Assembly: GCA_025331435.1 (NCBI GenBank)
Contig: JAIWNI010000018.1
Coordinates: 62,001-126,000, forward strand
From: Choanephora cucurbitarum
Taxonomy: Eukaryota; Mucoromycota; Mucoromycetes; Mucorales; Choanephoraceae
Length of the DNA: 64,000 nucleotides
Reading direction: 5' to 3'
Position numbers and translations under genes: made by a program. The notes below the pieces were generated by a model, which had not been told where the DNA came from, did not search any database, and saw nothing but the letters and a program-made list of their open reading frames with translations. Below, one piece after another: positions 35,250 through 46,914 of the stretch. How positions within the stretch are numbered: the stretch's first letter is position 1; the number at the start of each line of letters is the position of its first letter.

Positions 35250-37373
35250 TTAATTAATCTCTTTGTCTATTCGAGTGAACTCTATCATTAATTCACTGTG
35301 ATCTGTATGAGGGAAAAGATCAATTGAGATGGCTCTAGAGGGCTTAAATGGCAAGCCTTTGAAGCGGTTAGAAGTAGGTCTACATAGGCTATGTAAAGTA
35401 GGGGAAACTGTTAGTGCATCTTTTTTTTTGCTTAATGCTGTATCAATTGTACCCAATGAAATTCTGCATAGCCTGTTTGGCATCACAACTGATGAAAATC
35501 ACTTTTTGAATTTTTTCTGATTCTCTCACTGCACGGATAACAGAACTATGAACACCACTTCGAGGAGGATCTAAGATGGCTAACACTTGCTCATTGTTTT
35601 CTTTTGTTATGATGTCTATATTTTCTTCTACTTTGCCAGTATAGTGCTGAATATTGGTAATGCCTGATAATGTATATAAATGAACAATGTTATACATTAT
35701 TAATAAAAAAACAGCAACCCTTACCATTAATAGAAGCATTTACCTTTGCGTCTACGATGGCTTCAGGAACCATTTCAATGCCGATCACTCTGTCAACCGA
35801 TCTAGCCATTATGATACCAATAGTGCCCGTACCACAACATAAGTCCAACAATGTTGTCTTTTTATCTTGATTAAAATTACACCACTCAGCACATTTAGCA
35901 TAAAGCAACTCAGTTGCCGGCGTATTGACTTGGAAGAAAGCATTATTTGAAACACGAAATCGACAGCCAAGGATTTCTTCATGCACATAGCCATCACCAA
36001 TCAAAACTTCAGTTTCTCCTTTGTCAGTAATACAATTAGAGTCTCCATTCCATATCTGAAGTAACAGGGTGGTTGTGTTGATCTTGCCTTCCTTTTTTAG
36101 TCTACTCCAGTAGGCTATAAGCCTCTGTCTTTCTTGCTCCAATTGGTCACCTGCCAATTCAAACGCTTTCATTTGAATGAGAATCATATCTGTGATACAA
36201 CAAAAAGTAAGCATCCAATTGTACTAAGCTTGGCTGTTTATCTACATACTGTCGCCTGTTCTTTGTGTCTTTGTCATTATTGATCGCCATACACCAGTTT
36301 TTGCAATACGGTCATATACATCGTATTTTGAATCCTTGACATAATCCTGGACAATTGCATTGTATTTTGTCAATAGAGTTCAATTATGACTTGTCTTGAA
36401 AACCTGCTCTTGATTTCTTTTCTTACCTCCATTGCTTTAGCAATCTGCTTGGCAGTGTCTGACACATGCAGGCATTGCTCAGGACCTAGTACAGCAGTAC
36501 ACCCTTCTCTGTACAAGCCAAGCAAGAAGCCAACTGCTTTTTCACCATTCAAATCCTTTCCTATAGTAAATTCGCATTTTGTCCTATATCCGTTGATGAG
36601 AGGCGATTGAATGATGTCTTCTACTGTATAGTCTGCATTCTTTTGGTTGTTCGTCCATGCAATCTGTGCTCTTCCAGCCTCGCTCAATTCAGGCAATGCA
36701 TTTAGTTTCTTTCGGAGCGTGTTTAAGAAACGATAGCCTAGCTTATGCTTTTTTGCTACTTGTTCTAAATAAGGTGTTCTAATAATGTATATAAATATAT
36801 ATGTTGGGAATGACAATACTACAAGAAGATCTCTGCTTACTTGTATAAAGGCGTCACTTGATCTGCTAATCTCTCGGCAGGTAGCCGAGTATCCGCTTCT
36901 ACGATTGCTTTCTCTTCTTGTACCCTTTTTTTGGCTTCAAATCGTGCATGTAGTACTCTTTGATCAACTTTGACATATTCTGTTGTCAGTAAACGCTTTT
37001 TAAATTCGACACCTTTTAGCTTATCAATGGCTCCTTTCGCCGCTTCTTCGGTCTGCAAAAATCTTTGAGCTATCAGCCCCCAAAACTCAAAACATAGCAA
37101 CCTACTTCAAAGTTCAAATAAGCATAATCCCATTTGGGTGCCTTCTTATATCGTTGATTAAGATCAAGCCTTTGCAGAAGTTTCTTTATTGAGCCCATTT
37201 CATGAGGGGGCAAGTTAAGGATCTTGACTCGATGGATTATGTGTTCAGAAGGAACAACCGTAGGGACCGTTTGAGCATATTGTGGTATGATCCCTGCATT
37301 GAAGAGTAGGTCAATAGCCGAACATCTCAACAATAGAATATTTACTTTGCAAGAAATTCAACGACTTTAACAT
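35250..37373 (-). CDS. TRM2: tRNA (uracil-5-)-methyltransferase, TRM2/TRMT2A type
   Basis: It makes m5U54 in the tRNA T-loop. A short first exon (37346-37373, MLKSLNFLQ) joins through a roughly 50-base intron to IIPQYAQTVPTVVPSEH and an RRM-like N-terminal region (RVKILNLPPHEMGSIKKLLQ), as in animal TRMT2A. Later exons give NGYRTKCEFTIGKDLNG, the SAM-binding DLCCGTGTIGIIMARS and ILDPPRSGVHSSVI. The catalytic Cys is in VIFISCDAKQAMQNF. The last exon, LCRPTSNRFKGLPFKP, ends FTRIDKEIN. The gene has an RRM-like region and no signs of decay. It is divergent from the DIA2 gene with 130 bases between start codons. Confidence 0.92.
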
Positions 37374-37503
37374 TCAATAGTTTATGCGAATCAGTAGAGA
37401 GCAAAAGAGAAAAAGAAAGATCTAAACTGGACTTCTGATCTTGTTAGAAAAGCGGAGCTAACTTATTTATTTTTCGTCTTCTTGTCTTCTAACCTTGCAG
37501 ATC

Positions 37504-39332
37504 ATGTACAAACGAAAGCAAGATCCTCAACATGTTAGCCAGCCTAAAAAGGCTAAAAACTCATCGACATCTTCATTCCAGTCACGAGAGCCTTGGAAAG
37601 CAGTTTTTTCTGATGCCCATCAAGCTTTTAAAGAAAACAACTTTAAAGATTCGGCTGTCCTTTTTACTCGTGCGTTGTCCCTAAATCCAGGACATGTTAC
37701 TATCCTTGATTGTCGTGCTGCTTGTTATGAAAAACTGAACGAATTGGATCTTGCTTTGCGCGATGCATACAGTATTATGAACGCTGCATCTACAGAAGCT
37801 AGAGGTTACTTACGTGCTGGCAAATTATTAATGCTTCAGAAGAAATTTAAGCATGCTGTCAATGTCTATAAGCGTGCCTTAACAAAAGTCGATTTAAGTG
37901 ATAGCCGATACGCTCAAATTCAGTCCATGAAAAATGCTGCTGAAAAGATAGTCACTCCACCTGCTTCGTTAGACTTCATGCAAGTATTGCCATATGATGT
38001 TGTATCTCTGATTTTCAGTTACCTATCGTTTGACCGTCGCATTCAATGCACAGGTGTCTGCCAGGGTTGGCGTCAATTTGCTCTGAACTGGTCTGGTATG
38101 TGGCGGGACCTGGATTTTGGGAACCGTAAGGTATCCATTACAACAATTAAAAAATATTTGAGCTACGCCAACAATAGACATGTGAGGCGCTTTGCTCTAA
38201 TGGATGCAAATCAAACAACAATGAAGCGATGTTTGCAGGCTCTTATTGATTACGATTGTCAATATATAGAGTGCTTGGGTAAAAGAGAAAAGAAAGGATG
38301 CCTGATTTTTGCTCGATTCAGTAAATACTAAAACCTGATTCATTAATAGACTTTGTTCGGTGCGAAATGCCCATGACTCTATGGGCTCGAATGCTTAGAC
38401 TTGTGGGCAAACATGTAAGAAATATAAGGCTAGACGAATCAACTTTAGAAATTTCTCGCTTGTTTGAGGAAATGATACCCAATATGCCTCAATTGACACA
38501 GATATCTATAATTGGGCTTGAAATTGATACAATGGATGCATGGTTGCAATCGAAAAGAGGTGCGAGTGCTGTTCTAAATTTCACGCACCTTCGTCTATCT
38601 CTCAACAGTGCTGAAGCTGCAGCATGGGTTATAAAACACTGTCCTCGGTTACAAATGCTTGATTTCTACACACCCAACGTAGCTCTTTCTGATCTTACTT
38701 TACGACTCACAAATACAGATATGATGCACTTGAAAGAATTTTATTATACAGTTGGGTCAGGCTTTCAACGAAAGACGCAATGGAAATCTCGCTTCTCAGA
38801 CATGAACCAAAACCAAGGCTTAACTACCCTTAGCATTCATGGTGATCTTTCTTTGTCTGGCGAGCTATTAGAGCAGATGGTTACAAAATACCACACCACT
38901 TTAACACATTTAACAATAAGTGATTGCCGCTCGCTGGATAACCGTCTAGCGCAACTTGTGATCGCTCCAGGATTACCACAGGTGCAGACACTGAATATAA
39001 ATATGTATATTTCCTTAGAAGAATGGGACTTGCATACTATTATCTCCTCTTGTCCTACTATTGAGAATCTGTCAATGGCATGGATTCAAGGCGTAACAGA
39101 CAGCGTGCTAAGCGATGTACAGACAACAACAAAGAAGCTAAAAAAATTAGACATTTCCAACTGCAACAATGTGACAGGTGTGGGCTTACAATACATAGTT
39201 AAGGCGCACCAATCTACCATTGAAAAACTGGTACTCAACAACTGCCACCGAATTGGGCCGGATGCTATATCGTGGGCAGCAAGTGTACTGGAAAAGCATG
39301 TTATTGAATGCAAATACAATAGCATTCGATAA
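37504..39332 (+). CDS. DIA2: TPR / F-box / leucine-rich-repeat protein, Dia2/Pof3 type
   Basis: A substrate receptor for an SCF ubiquitin ligase. Exons 37504-38278 and 38350-39332 join in frame (ECLD-FVRC). After a basic N-terminus (MYKRKQDP...QPKKAK), TPR-like helices span about residues 30-140 (AHQAFKENNFKDSAVLFTRA, then a second and third unit). The F-box follows at about 160-205 (LPYDVVSLIFSYLSFDRRIQ...WRQFALNW). Leucine-rich repeats fill the rest, for example KLDISNCNNVTGVGLQYI and LVLNNCHRIG. TPR plus F-box plus LRR in this order is the Dia2/Pof3 architecture, linked in yeasts to the replisome and genome stability. Orthology is inferred from architecture. Confidence 0.85.
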
Positions 39333-39861
39333 ACGATAAAGAGAACTACACTAACAAGAAGCTTGAAATGTTGATGCCATTTGCGTCTCCAGCTTTTTGT
39401 CAATATAGTAAGCGTGTTACTAGTTCGTTTATTCAACCTTTTTTCAAGAAAAAGAAAAAATGATAGTATTGAACTTTATTCAATTTGATGTATCTGTTTA
39501 GGTCACATTCACACTTGGCATTTTCTTTAATAAACGATGTTGGTGCGAAAACTGCATTTGAGATTGGTTGCTTGAAAGCGACTATATATTGATCTCTTTA
39601 ATAATAACAGATAAAAGACATACAGTCATTGGAGAAGGATGCCCTTTATTGGTATTTTGCGAATGAGAATCCACCAATAAAAATAGGTTATGTTCTGTTC
39701 TAGTAGGACTTTAAGCTGGCATTTAAACTTGTCCAAGGGTTCCCCTTTGCCGACAAGCCACCCCCAATCATATTTGTTAGACAATCCAGTTAGTCCGTAA
39801 TGTTCTTTTTATTTCTTTTTTCTTTACTTCCTCTTCTCTTCATATAAATATATATCCAGCT
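39333..39861. other. Intergenic
   Basis: 529 bases between DIA2 and TIM44. AT-rich; no gene seen. Confidence 0.5.
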
Positions 39862-41528
39862 ATGTCTGCTTACAGAGCTCTTTTGACCAACACCTCTAGA
39901 ACTCGCTTTGCAGGTAACGCTATGCGTTATCAAAATACCTCTGTGCGTCACTATAGCTCTCCTTTCAAGGTTTTTGTGAACACTTTGAAGGAACAAATGT
40001 CAAAGAGTAAGGAGGTCAAAACCTTGCAAGACGAGTCAAGTCGTCTGAATGACAGCGAAGCACTTAAAAGAGCAAAAGAAATGTATGAGAAGGCTAAGGT
40101 ATTGTTATTTCTCTTCGCTATGAGAGCAATTTTGATTAATCTGCGCAAATAGGCTCAACAATCCATTCAGTCAGAGCGTTTGAAGCAAGCTACTGAAAAG
40201 CTAACCAAGGCTGCCGAAAAAGTAGGCAGTTCTGTCAATGATTCATTCAAAAAAGCTTCAGAAACCGAGTTTGCTAAGGATACTTCAGAAAAAATAAAAA
40301 AGGCTGCCGAAACAATTGACAAGACAGTAGATCCATTGAAAAAGAGTGAAGCTGTTGGTAAGATTACTGATTCCTTCAAGACTGTTTTGAAGGATGACTC
40401 AGGCCGATATGGCGGTTTTGTTGACAAGGAAACAAGACGTAAAATGCGTGAGGAGGCATCAAAAACGGCTCCTAAAGAATCCAAAACTGTTGCTGAAAAC
40501 CCTGAGGCTGGTGCGAACTTAGTTATTCACAAGGATTCCAAGTGGAAGGAAAGTTGGAACAAGTTCAAAGAAGACAGTCCAATCATGCAAGGTAAAAAAA
40601 AAAGTAATTGAGAGAGGCTCTTTCCTAAGTGTTTATTTTGTATTAGGCATTTTCCGTGCTAGAAAGAATTACGAAGAATCCGACAATCTCTTCGTTTCCT
40701 ATTCCCGTGCTTTCACTGACCGTATTGCTGATACCTTTGGTAAGAAATAAGGAGGGAAAGAACAAAGAGAGAAATATGCACAAGAGGATCTATTGCTTAC
40801 ACAGTACGTCTGTTGTATTACTTAGGCTCTATCTTTGAAGAGTCTGATCAAGCGCAAGCTATCCGTGCTTTCCAAGCTATTGATCCTACCTTTAATATGG
40901 ACAAGTTTATGGAAGATGCCCGTAAATTTATAATTCCCGAGCTTATGGAAGCTTATTTGAAGGGCGATGTTGAAACTTTGAAACTATGGTGTTCAGAAGC
41001 TGTATGTAGTGAAGGGAAAGAAAAGACTGAAAGATGAGTGACTCATTTCTGTTATTTTGGTAGACCTACAACGTTTTGACTGCTGTCATTCAAGCTCAAA
41101 TGCAACAAGGCTTGATCAGTGACTGCAAGATCCAAGATATGCGTGATATTGATGTAAGATAAAGATGCGTGTGAGAAACGCAACCACGATTGAAGGTTTT
41201 GTACCTGGTATTAACAAGTTGCATTATAGTTGGTGGCCGCAAAGATTTTAGAGAACGATATCCCTGTGCTTGTCTTGTCCTTCCGTACACAAGAAATCAT
41301 TGTCTTCCGTAACGCAAAGAGCGGCGAAATTGTTTACGGCAAGGAGGTAAGAAATACTTTTGTCAGATTATGCGGACACAGCTTAACCTTTATGCAAATT
41401 AGGACCATATTGAACAAGTTACCTATGCTTGTGTCCTCACCAAGGAACCCGAGGACCTCCAGAACCCTATTACTGCTGGTTGGAGAATCATTGATATGGC
41501 TAAACATGATTCCCGTCCTGTCTGGTAG
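39862..41528 (+). CDS. TIM44: Tim44, mitochondrial import motor subunit
   Basis: It tethers mtHsp70 to the TIM23 channel. The start at 39862 gives an arginine-rich presequence (MSAYRALLTNTSRTRFAGN). A Lys-rich helical N-domain follows (about residues 35-190, with KQATEKLTKAAEKVGSS and repeats of KKAxET). The linker DSPIMQGIFRARKNYEESDN leads to the conserved C-terminal domain: FVSYSRAFTDRIADTFG, ELMEAYLKGDVETLKLWCSE, TYNVLTAVIQAQMQQGL and DIPVLVLSFRTQEIIVFRN. It ends WRIIDMAKHDSRPVW. About six introns, all with frame-consistent joins. AATAAA lies near 41728. Confidence 0.95.
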
Positions 41529-41992
41529 AGCGTTACTGCAATAATAACAATAATAGATAACAATAATTTGCTTTTTTCTTCTTTTGATTTCTCCCCCCTC
41601 CTCATATTATTTATATTATACGCTATATGTAACTGTATCCATCCAATTCACTGTAAATCTTCATATTAGAATGGCATGTATCCATAGTACTTTGTTTTCT
41701 TATCAACAGTTGCTCTTTACAAAACAATAAATATCCTGTTTTTTTCTTTCTTTTGCATGCTTGACGGGCCAACCATTTGATTAAACTTGATTTGACCTAA
41801 TTCTGTACCTCCCTTGTCCCAACTTTACGTGAAGGTGCGACCGTTTTGATTGTAAACTCCTATTGGACAAAATAATCATGCCATTTACATATGAAGTTGA
41901 AATGCTCATTTCAATCATTTTTGAGATGTCAATATAAAGCTTAATTTTATTTCTTTTATTTTTCTTTTCATCTTTCTACGCTCGTTTCAGCA
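41529..41992. other. Intergenic
   Basis: 464 bases; T-rich before the next start codon. It contains the TIM44 3' UTR and the promoter of the RGS-flavoprotein gene. Nothing else seen. Confidence 0.5.
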
Positions 41993-44785
41993 ATGCGCTA
42001 TACAAATACAGACGCAATGTCTCAACGCTCATTATCGTCTTCTTCAACCTATTCGTCTAACAGCTCATCAACAGGAAACAACTCCTTTGGACCCAGCCAA
42101 TTCACTCTTACTCAAGTCTTATCAAACCCCAAAATGTTGCATGAGTTCGAATTTTTTTTACGACAATCATGGTCACATGAAAGCTTATTATTTATTGAAG
42201 CTATGACTCAATTAAGACATGAAACAGAAACCAAAACAGTCGAAAACTCGTTGCATAGGTAGACTATCTCAAATCCAAGAAAAAATCAGTAGTATGAACA
42301 GCTTTGTAATGTTATTCATTAGAATCTACAAAACATTTCTTGCCCCAGGCTCCCCATTTGAGCTAAATGTAACAACACAAGATCAAGTTAGAGAGGATAT
42401 TCGGTCGCTACAATGGGCCATTGTGGACCGAGTAGATGCTGTGGCCATTCTTGAAGAAACAGAAATACAAGTGCTTGACATGCTGGTACGACATCGACTG
42501 CCAATGAAGCATCATTCACTAAACCTTGTGTTATTTATAGAATACTAAACTATTTGAGTTTTTGCAATTCATGGACATACCAACAAAGTAAAGTGATACA
42601 GATGATATCACATGCATTTGCTGATTAAACTCATTTGTATGATAGACAAGCGAATCTAAACCATGTACAAAATTATCAAGTTCGTGTAGTTATTGTTGGT
42701 GGTGGATTTACTGTAAGCTACCCGTATAAGCATATTATGCAAATACTTAAGTTCGCTTTTATTTTTTTATAGGGTTTTACTGTAGCTTCGATCCTCGATC
42801 AAATGCCACGTTTTTATGTAACATTGATTGACACAAAAGGTAAACATATCATGGAATTCTAAAATAAAATAAAATGCTCAAAAGACTTTTTAGATTCATT
42901 TGAATATACACCAGGTATTGTCAAGAAAATAGTCAACCCTGAACAGTCAAGCTCATTACGTGTACGCCATGATGCTTATGTGAAGAATGGAAGAGTCATT
43001 ATTGGATATGCAGAACATCTTTCGAATAAAGGAAAAACAATATCAGTCAACAATGAGATAGTAAGTCATAGCGTTACTCATCACATGACATTGCTAATTT
43101 TCTCTTTTCTTACAGGTTGAATTTGATTATTTAGTTGTTGCTACTGGCAGCGCATACTCATCTCAACTAAAATCAACCGATACGTCCTCTCTCTACCGAA
43201 TGACAGGCTTAGAGGAATCGTATTTTGAGCTATTGAAAGCTCATAAAGTTTTGATTATAGGTAGGGAAAAAAACGAATATAAGTCAATTGATTATACGCA
43301 ACCAGAAACTCATCATCTTGTATATTTAAGGTGGAGGCCTTGTAGGCTGTGAATTAGCCTCTGAAATATCTCAGCATCAGTTCCCTGGCCCACACCCTAA
43401 CAAGAAGATAACCCTTGTTGATTCACATCCTAATGTAGTCAACAGGAGCGATGCTCATCAACAAAATATGGCTTTAAAATATCTTCAAAATCTTGGAGTT
43501 GAAGTAGTCTGCAACGAAAGGATTTTAGACTTTGATACATCCAATCAAAAATCTTACCTTGGCTCCAGTGGACGAGTTTACAGCGGATATGATAAAGTAT
43601 TTATTGCCACTGGTACCCGGCCCAACAGCACATTATTTGGTTCAGCGACCGACGACCATTCTTTAGACAGTTGCATCGATGCATGGGGACGCATAAAGGT
43701 TAAGCCTACGCTACAAATAGACCACTACAAATATGATCATATTTTTGCAGGCGGCGATGTAACTAATGTAGTAGAAGAGAAGACTGGTTACGCAGCTACT
43801 ATTTCTGGTGTCTGTATTGCACGCAACATATGTCGATTAGTCAAAGGTAAAACCCCTCTCAAACAGGGTACAAAAGGAACTTTGCCTGCACCACTCAAAC
43901 CTCTTCATGGTATGCTCGAAAATGGTGGAATCGGTAAACGTAAGTATCATCGAACTTTTTTTTTTTTTTATAAAGAAAGAGTATATTGCAAACATATCAC
44001 CTAAACTTTATCTAGAAAACTTAAATGCTTTGAAAAAAAGGTTTTCATTTTTAAATCCCTCTTGGGCTGCACTCAAATATTTTGATGAACAACAGTTCCT
44101 AAAGATAGTACAAGGTCAGGGAACTATACATTCTTCCCAAGTCCTTGGCAGACTACCAAGAAAGCTTGACTTGCCTTCCAAATCTACTTCGCTTCTTCAG
44201 CATGCTCGTGCTATGTCAACAAACTCGAGTGTTTCTAGCAAAGCTAGTCGGCAAACACATTCCGCCAGCACAATCAGCAATCTTTCTCGAGGCAATGGCC
44301 AGACAAACATAAATATTCAGGCTGATATGCCGACAACAAACACTATACCAGTGCGCTCTGTCAGTAAACACAGCTTGATGAAAAATCGTGCCGCAATTCA
44401 ACAAAGGCGCCATCATGAACAAACACATAGCTTCAGTAGTAGCGCAGGCACATCTATTGAAGAGGAATCAGAAAGAGCTGTTCGAGAATTCTCATTCGAG
44501 AAATTCACTTACGGCGACGAAGACATACAACTTTTCAGTCCAACCTACCACCCTGTTAAAAACATCAGTTCACCTCTTCCACATGTAGTATCACAGAAAA
44601 ATCAGATTTTACCTGAAGCGGCATCCTATGGAAAAGGATTTTCGCTATCTCCTCGACCTGCAGCCAGAAGAAGAGCCAGTCTTACGACTTCTTTTGATAG
44701 ATTCTCAATCCATGACTCAAAGTCTCAACCCAACATCAAACTGACAAGATCTGCGTCATTTTCTTCTATCACCAAAACAGCTTAG
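41993..44785 (+). CDS. RGS domain fused to FSP1/AIFM2-like NAD(P)H oxidoreductase
   Basis: Nine exons: 41993-42258, 42323-42485, 42541-42587, 42646-42712, 42773-42839, 42894-43060, 43116-43260, 43331-43939 and 44016-44785. They sum to 2301 bases (766 codons plus stop) and every junction keeps frame. Residues about 35-158 form an RGS domain (FTLTQVLSNPKMLHEFEFF, IYKTFLAPGSPFELNV). Two phase-matched introns lead straight into a flavoprotein: FAD Rossmann VVIVGGGFTGFTVAS (173-187), DTKDSFEYTPG, VVATGSAY, NAD Rossmann LIIGGGLVGCELASE (from about 305) and IFAGGDVTN (about 445). A Ser-rich tail of about 255 residues follows. FSP1/AIFM2 reduces quinones in animals; RGS domains accelerate G-alpha GTPases. 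Two overlapping genes is the alternative, but no stop or start separates the parts. Confidence 0.82.
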
Positions 44786-46914
44786 TCATTGTATTTCAAT
44801 TCGCACTCCTTTACCTTGTATTTTTTTCCTATGCTTACATTAGAGTTCATATGCTTATTACTTTAGACATTATTTTCTTAAAAAATCTCGTGTATTACAC
44901 ACATTCATGCATTATAGGCTGTATATCTTCATAACAATAAACTGCTAGTTACACCATTAGATTTGATGGGACTACTGAAAATTTTATCAAACAGACATAC
45001 CCGATCCAAACCTGAGTTTTAAAATATTATGTAAGGCAGTAATATATAGATACTACAACCCTTGACTAAAGTTAAGCCGCTCAGATGATGTAAGGACGTT
45101 TTGTGCTATGGCTTATTGCAACTCAGTAATCGCTACGGTCTTTGTTGCTTTTGAGAGGCTAATATATCAAACTTTTGAAGCTAAATGTACAAGCACAAAC
45201 GATTGTCCTCTATCTTGCTGCATATTTAATAACACGAATTTCGAGAAATGACTTATTAACGTTACTTGCGATGTCGGAAAGTGATTTCGGAACTTCTCGA
45301 AACTAGTCAATAACCTTAGCTAAAAGAAGAAGGCCAATAGACAGTTTTTTGAATACTGCACTGTAAAAAAAGAAAAGGTCTTTTAAAGGCTAAAAAAACC
45401 TTCTCCATCAGGTTTTTGTGACCAAATCGCAGGCTTTTCAAAGGTCATTTTTGCTGATTTTTTGAAATTAAACCAATCACGAAAGTTTTTCTTCTTAACC
45501 TTTAAAGACAAAGGCTAATTAGAGGTTTTTGGAGGGTTCTTTGGACTTTGAATCTCCGTAAAGAACCACAATTTTAAAAAGCCGATAAAAAACCTTCAAA
45601 AAACCTCTAATTAGCCTTTGTCTTTAAAGGTTAAGAAGAAAAACTTTCGTGATTGGTTTAATTTCAAAAAATCAGCAAAAATGACCTTTGAAAAGCCTGC
45701 GATTTGGTCACAAAAACCTGATGGAGAAGGTTTTTTTAGCCTTTAAAAGACCTTTTCTTTTTTTACAGTGCTGTGTATCAAAGGGGCAGTACCTATGACT
45801 AATGGTGTTTGAACCTTAGATGTCACTGTATCGCACGATACCTTAAAATCCACAGTTCGGACGGGTGCCCAATAGTTATCCAAATTGAATTTAGTCTAAT
45901 CTAAACGATGCATGCAAACAAATCTCAAGTAATTTCAGAGCAAAAAACTATAATCATCCTGATACCTACATCGATCACTTTTCTTAAGGTAACTTATCAT
46001 ACAGAAGCTATACTTGAACAAATGAAATAGATCAAGTTGCTGTTTAAGAACAACTAAATATTCTCGAGTAACACGTAATAGTCGTTGGACTTAAGAGTGC
46101 TGATATTCTTGAGAGTTATACTTTAGATTTAAACAGCGAATCAGCGTCTAAGACAATTCTCATTGTTAAGAGTTGCACTCTCGAATTGAGTGTTTCTCGC
46201 ACTACCTAAAATATAAAAATGGAAGAGCTGCTATGAGTTTGACAGCAGCGTATATCCCTGCAAGTATGGCCGTATATATTCTCAGCTCCCTCACAACCAC
46301 CAGCGGCTAAAAGTCAGTTGATTGTCTTGATGCAAACATGTTTGAGCTTAGCTTCTTTTTTCCTATGAGGGTTTGAGTTGTATGAAATATACCAAACTTT
46401 TTAAACATTGATCAACACGTTTGTTATCAAAATTAGTCACTTCTGTTGCAACTGCTGATATTCTTTTTTCTTGAAAAATATGATTGAAGTCATTGGAGTA
46501 AGAGAGCTTTTGGCTATTGTTCTTAATGGAATCACAAATCTTATTTTTCCACTAATCTAACTCAATGTCAAACGTTACATGCTAATAGAAGTATTTTTGG
46601 AGATGTTACTATGCATTTCTTTTTAGCAATGAGCACAGACAGTTGCAATTAACAAATTGTGTAACTTACCTGCTAACTCAGCTAATATCAGTTTTATTGA
46701 AGCAAGTCGCTCCATCTCATCAATTAACAAGCTTACATGGGGCTTAAAAGAAGCAAAGCAATATTGCACTAAGGTACATTTTTGTTTTTATAAATTAATA
46801 ATGCTTCGATGAGCACAAAAAGTCTGAAAAAGTTTTAATGTATAAATATAACTCCACTGCAAGAGTAAGGAGTGTTTAAGTCTATAAAAACAAACAATGA
46901 TCTGAATACAATAG
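44786..46914. other. Gene-free stretch carrying the foldback element
   Basis: Starts with the 3' UTR of the RGS-flavoprotein gene (AATAAA near 44935). Apart from the inverted-repeat element, I found no coding segment; the rest is AT-rich with no recognisable repeat family. Confidence 0.5.
45359..45770. mobile_element. Foldback MITE with 172-base perfect inverted repeats
   Basis: Left arm 45359-45530 and right arm 45599-45770 are exact reverse complements as far as I could compare them. They are separated by 68 bases. The ends read CACTGTAAAAAAAG and, at the right, TTTACAGTG. A CTG triplet flanks each side directly (45356-45358 and 45771-45773), a possible 3-base target duplication. CACT(A/G) ends with a 3-base duplication are typical of CACTA/EnSpm elements, so a non-autonomous member is a reasonable guess. 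The element has no coding capacity and its transcript would form a long hairpin. Confidence 0.85.
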
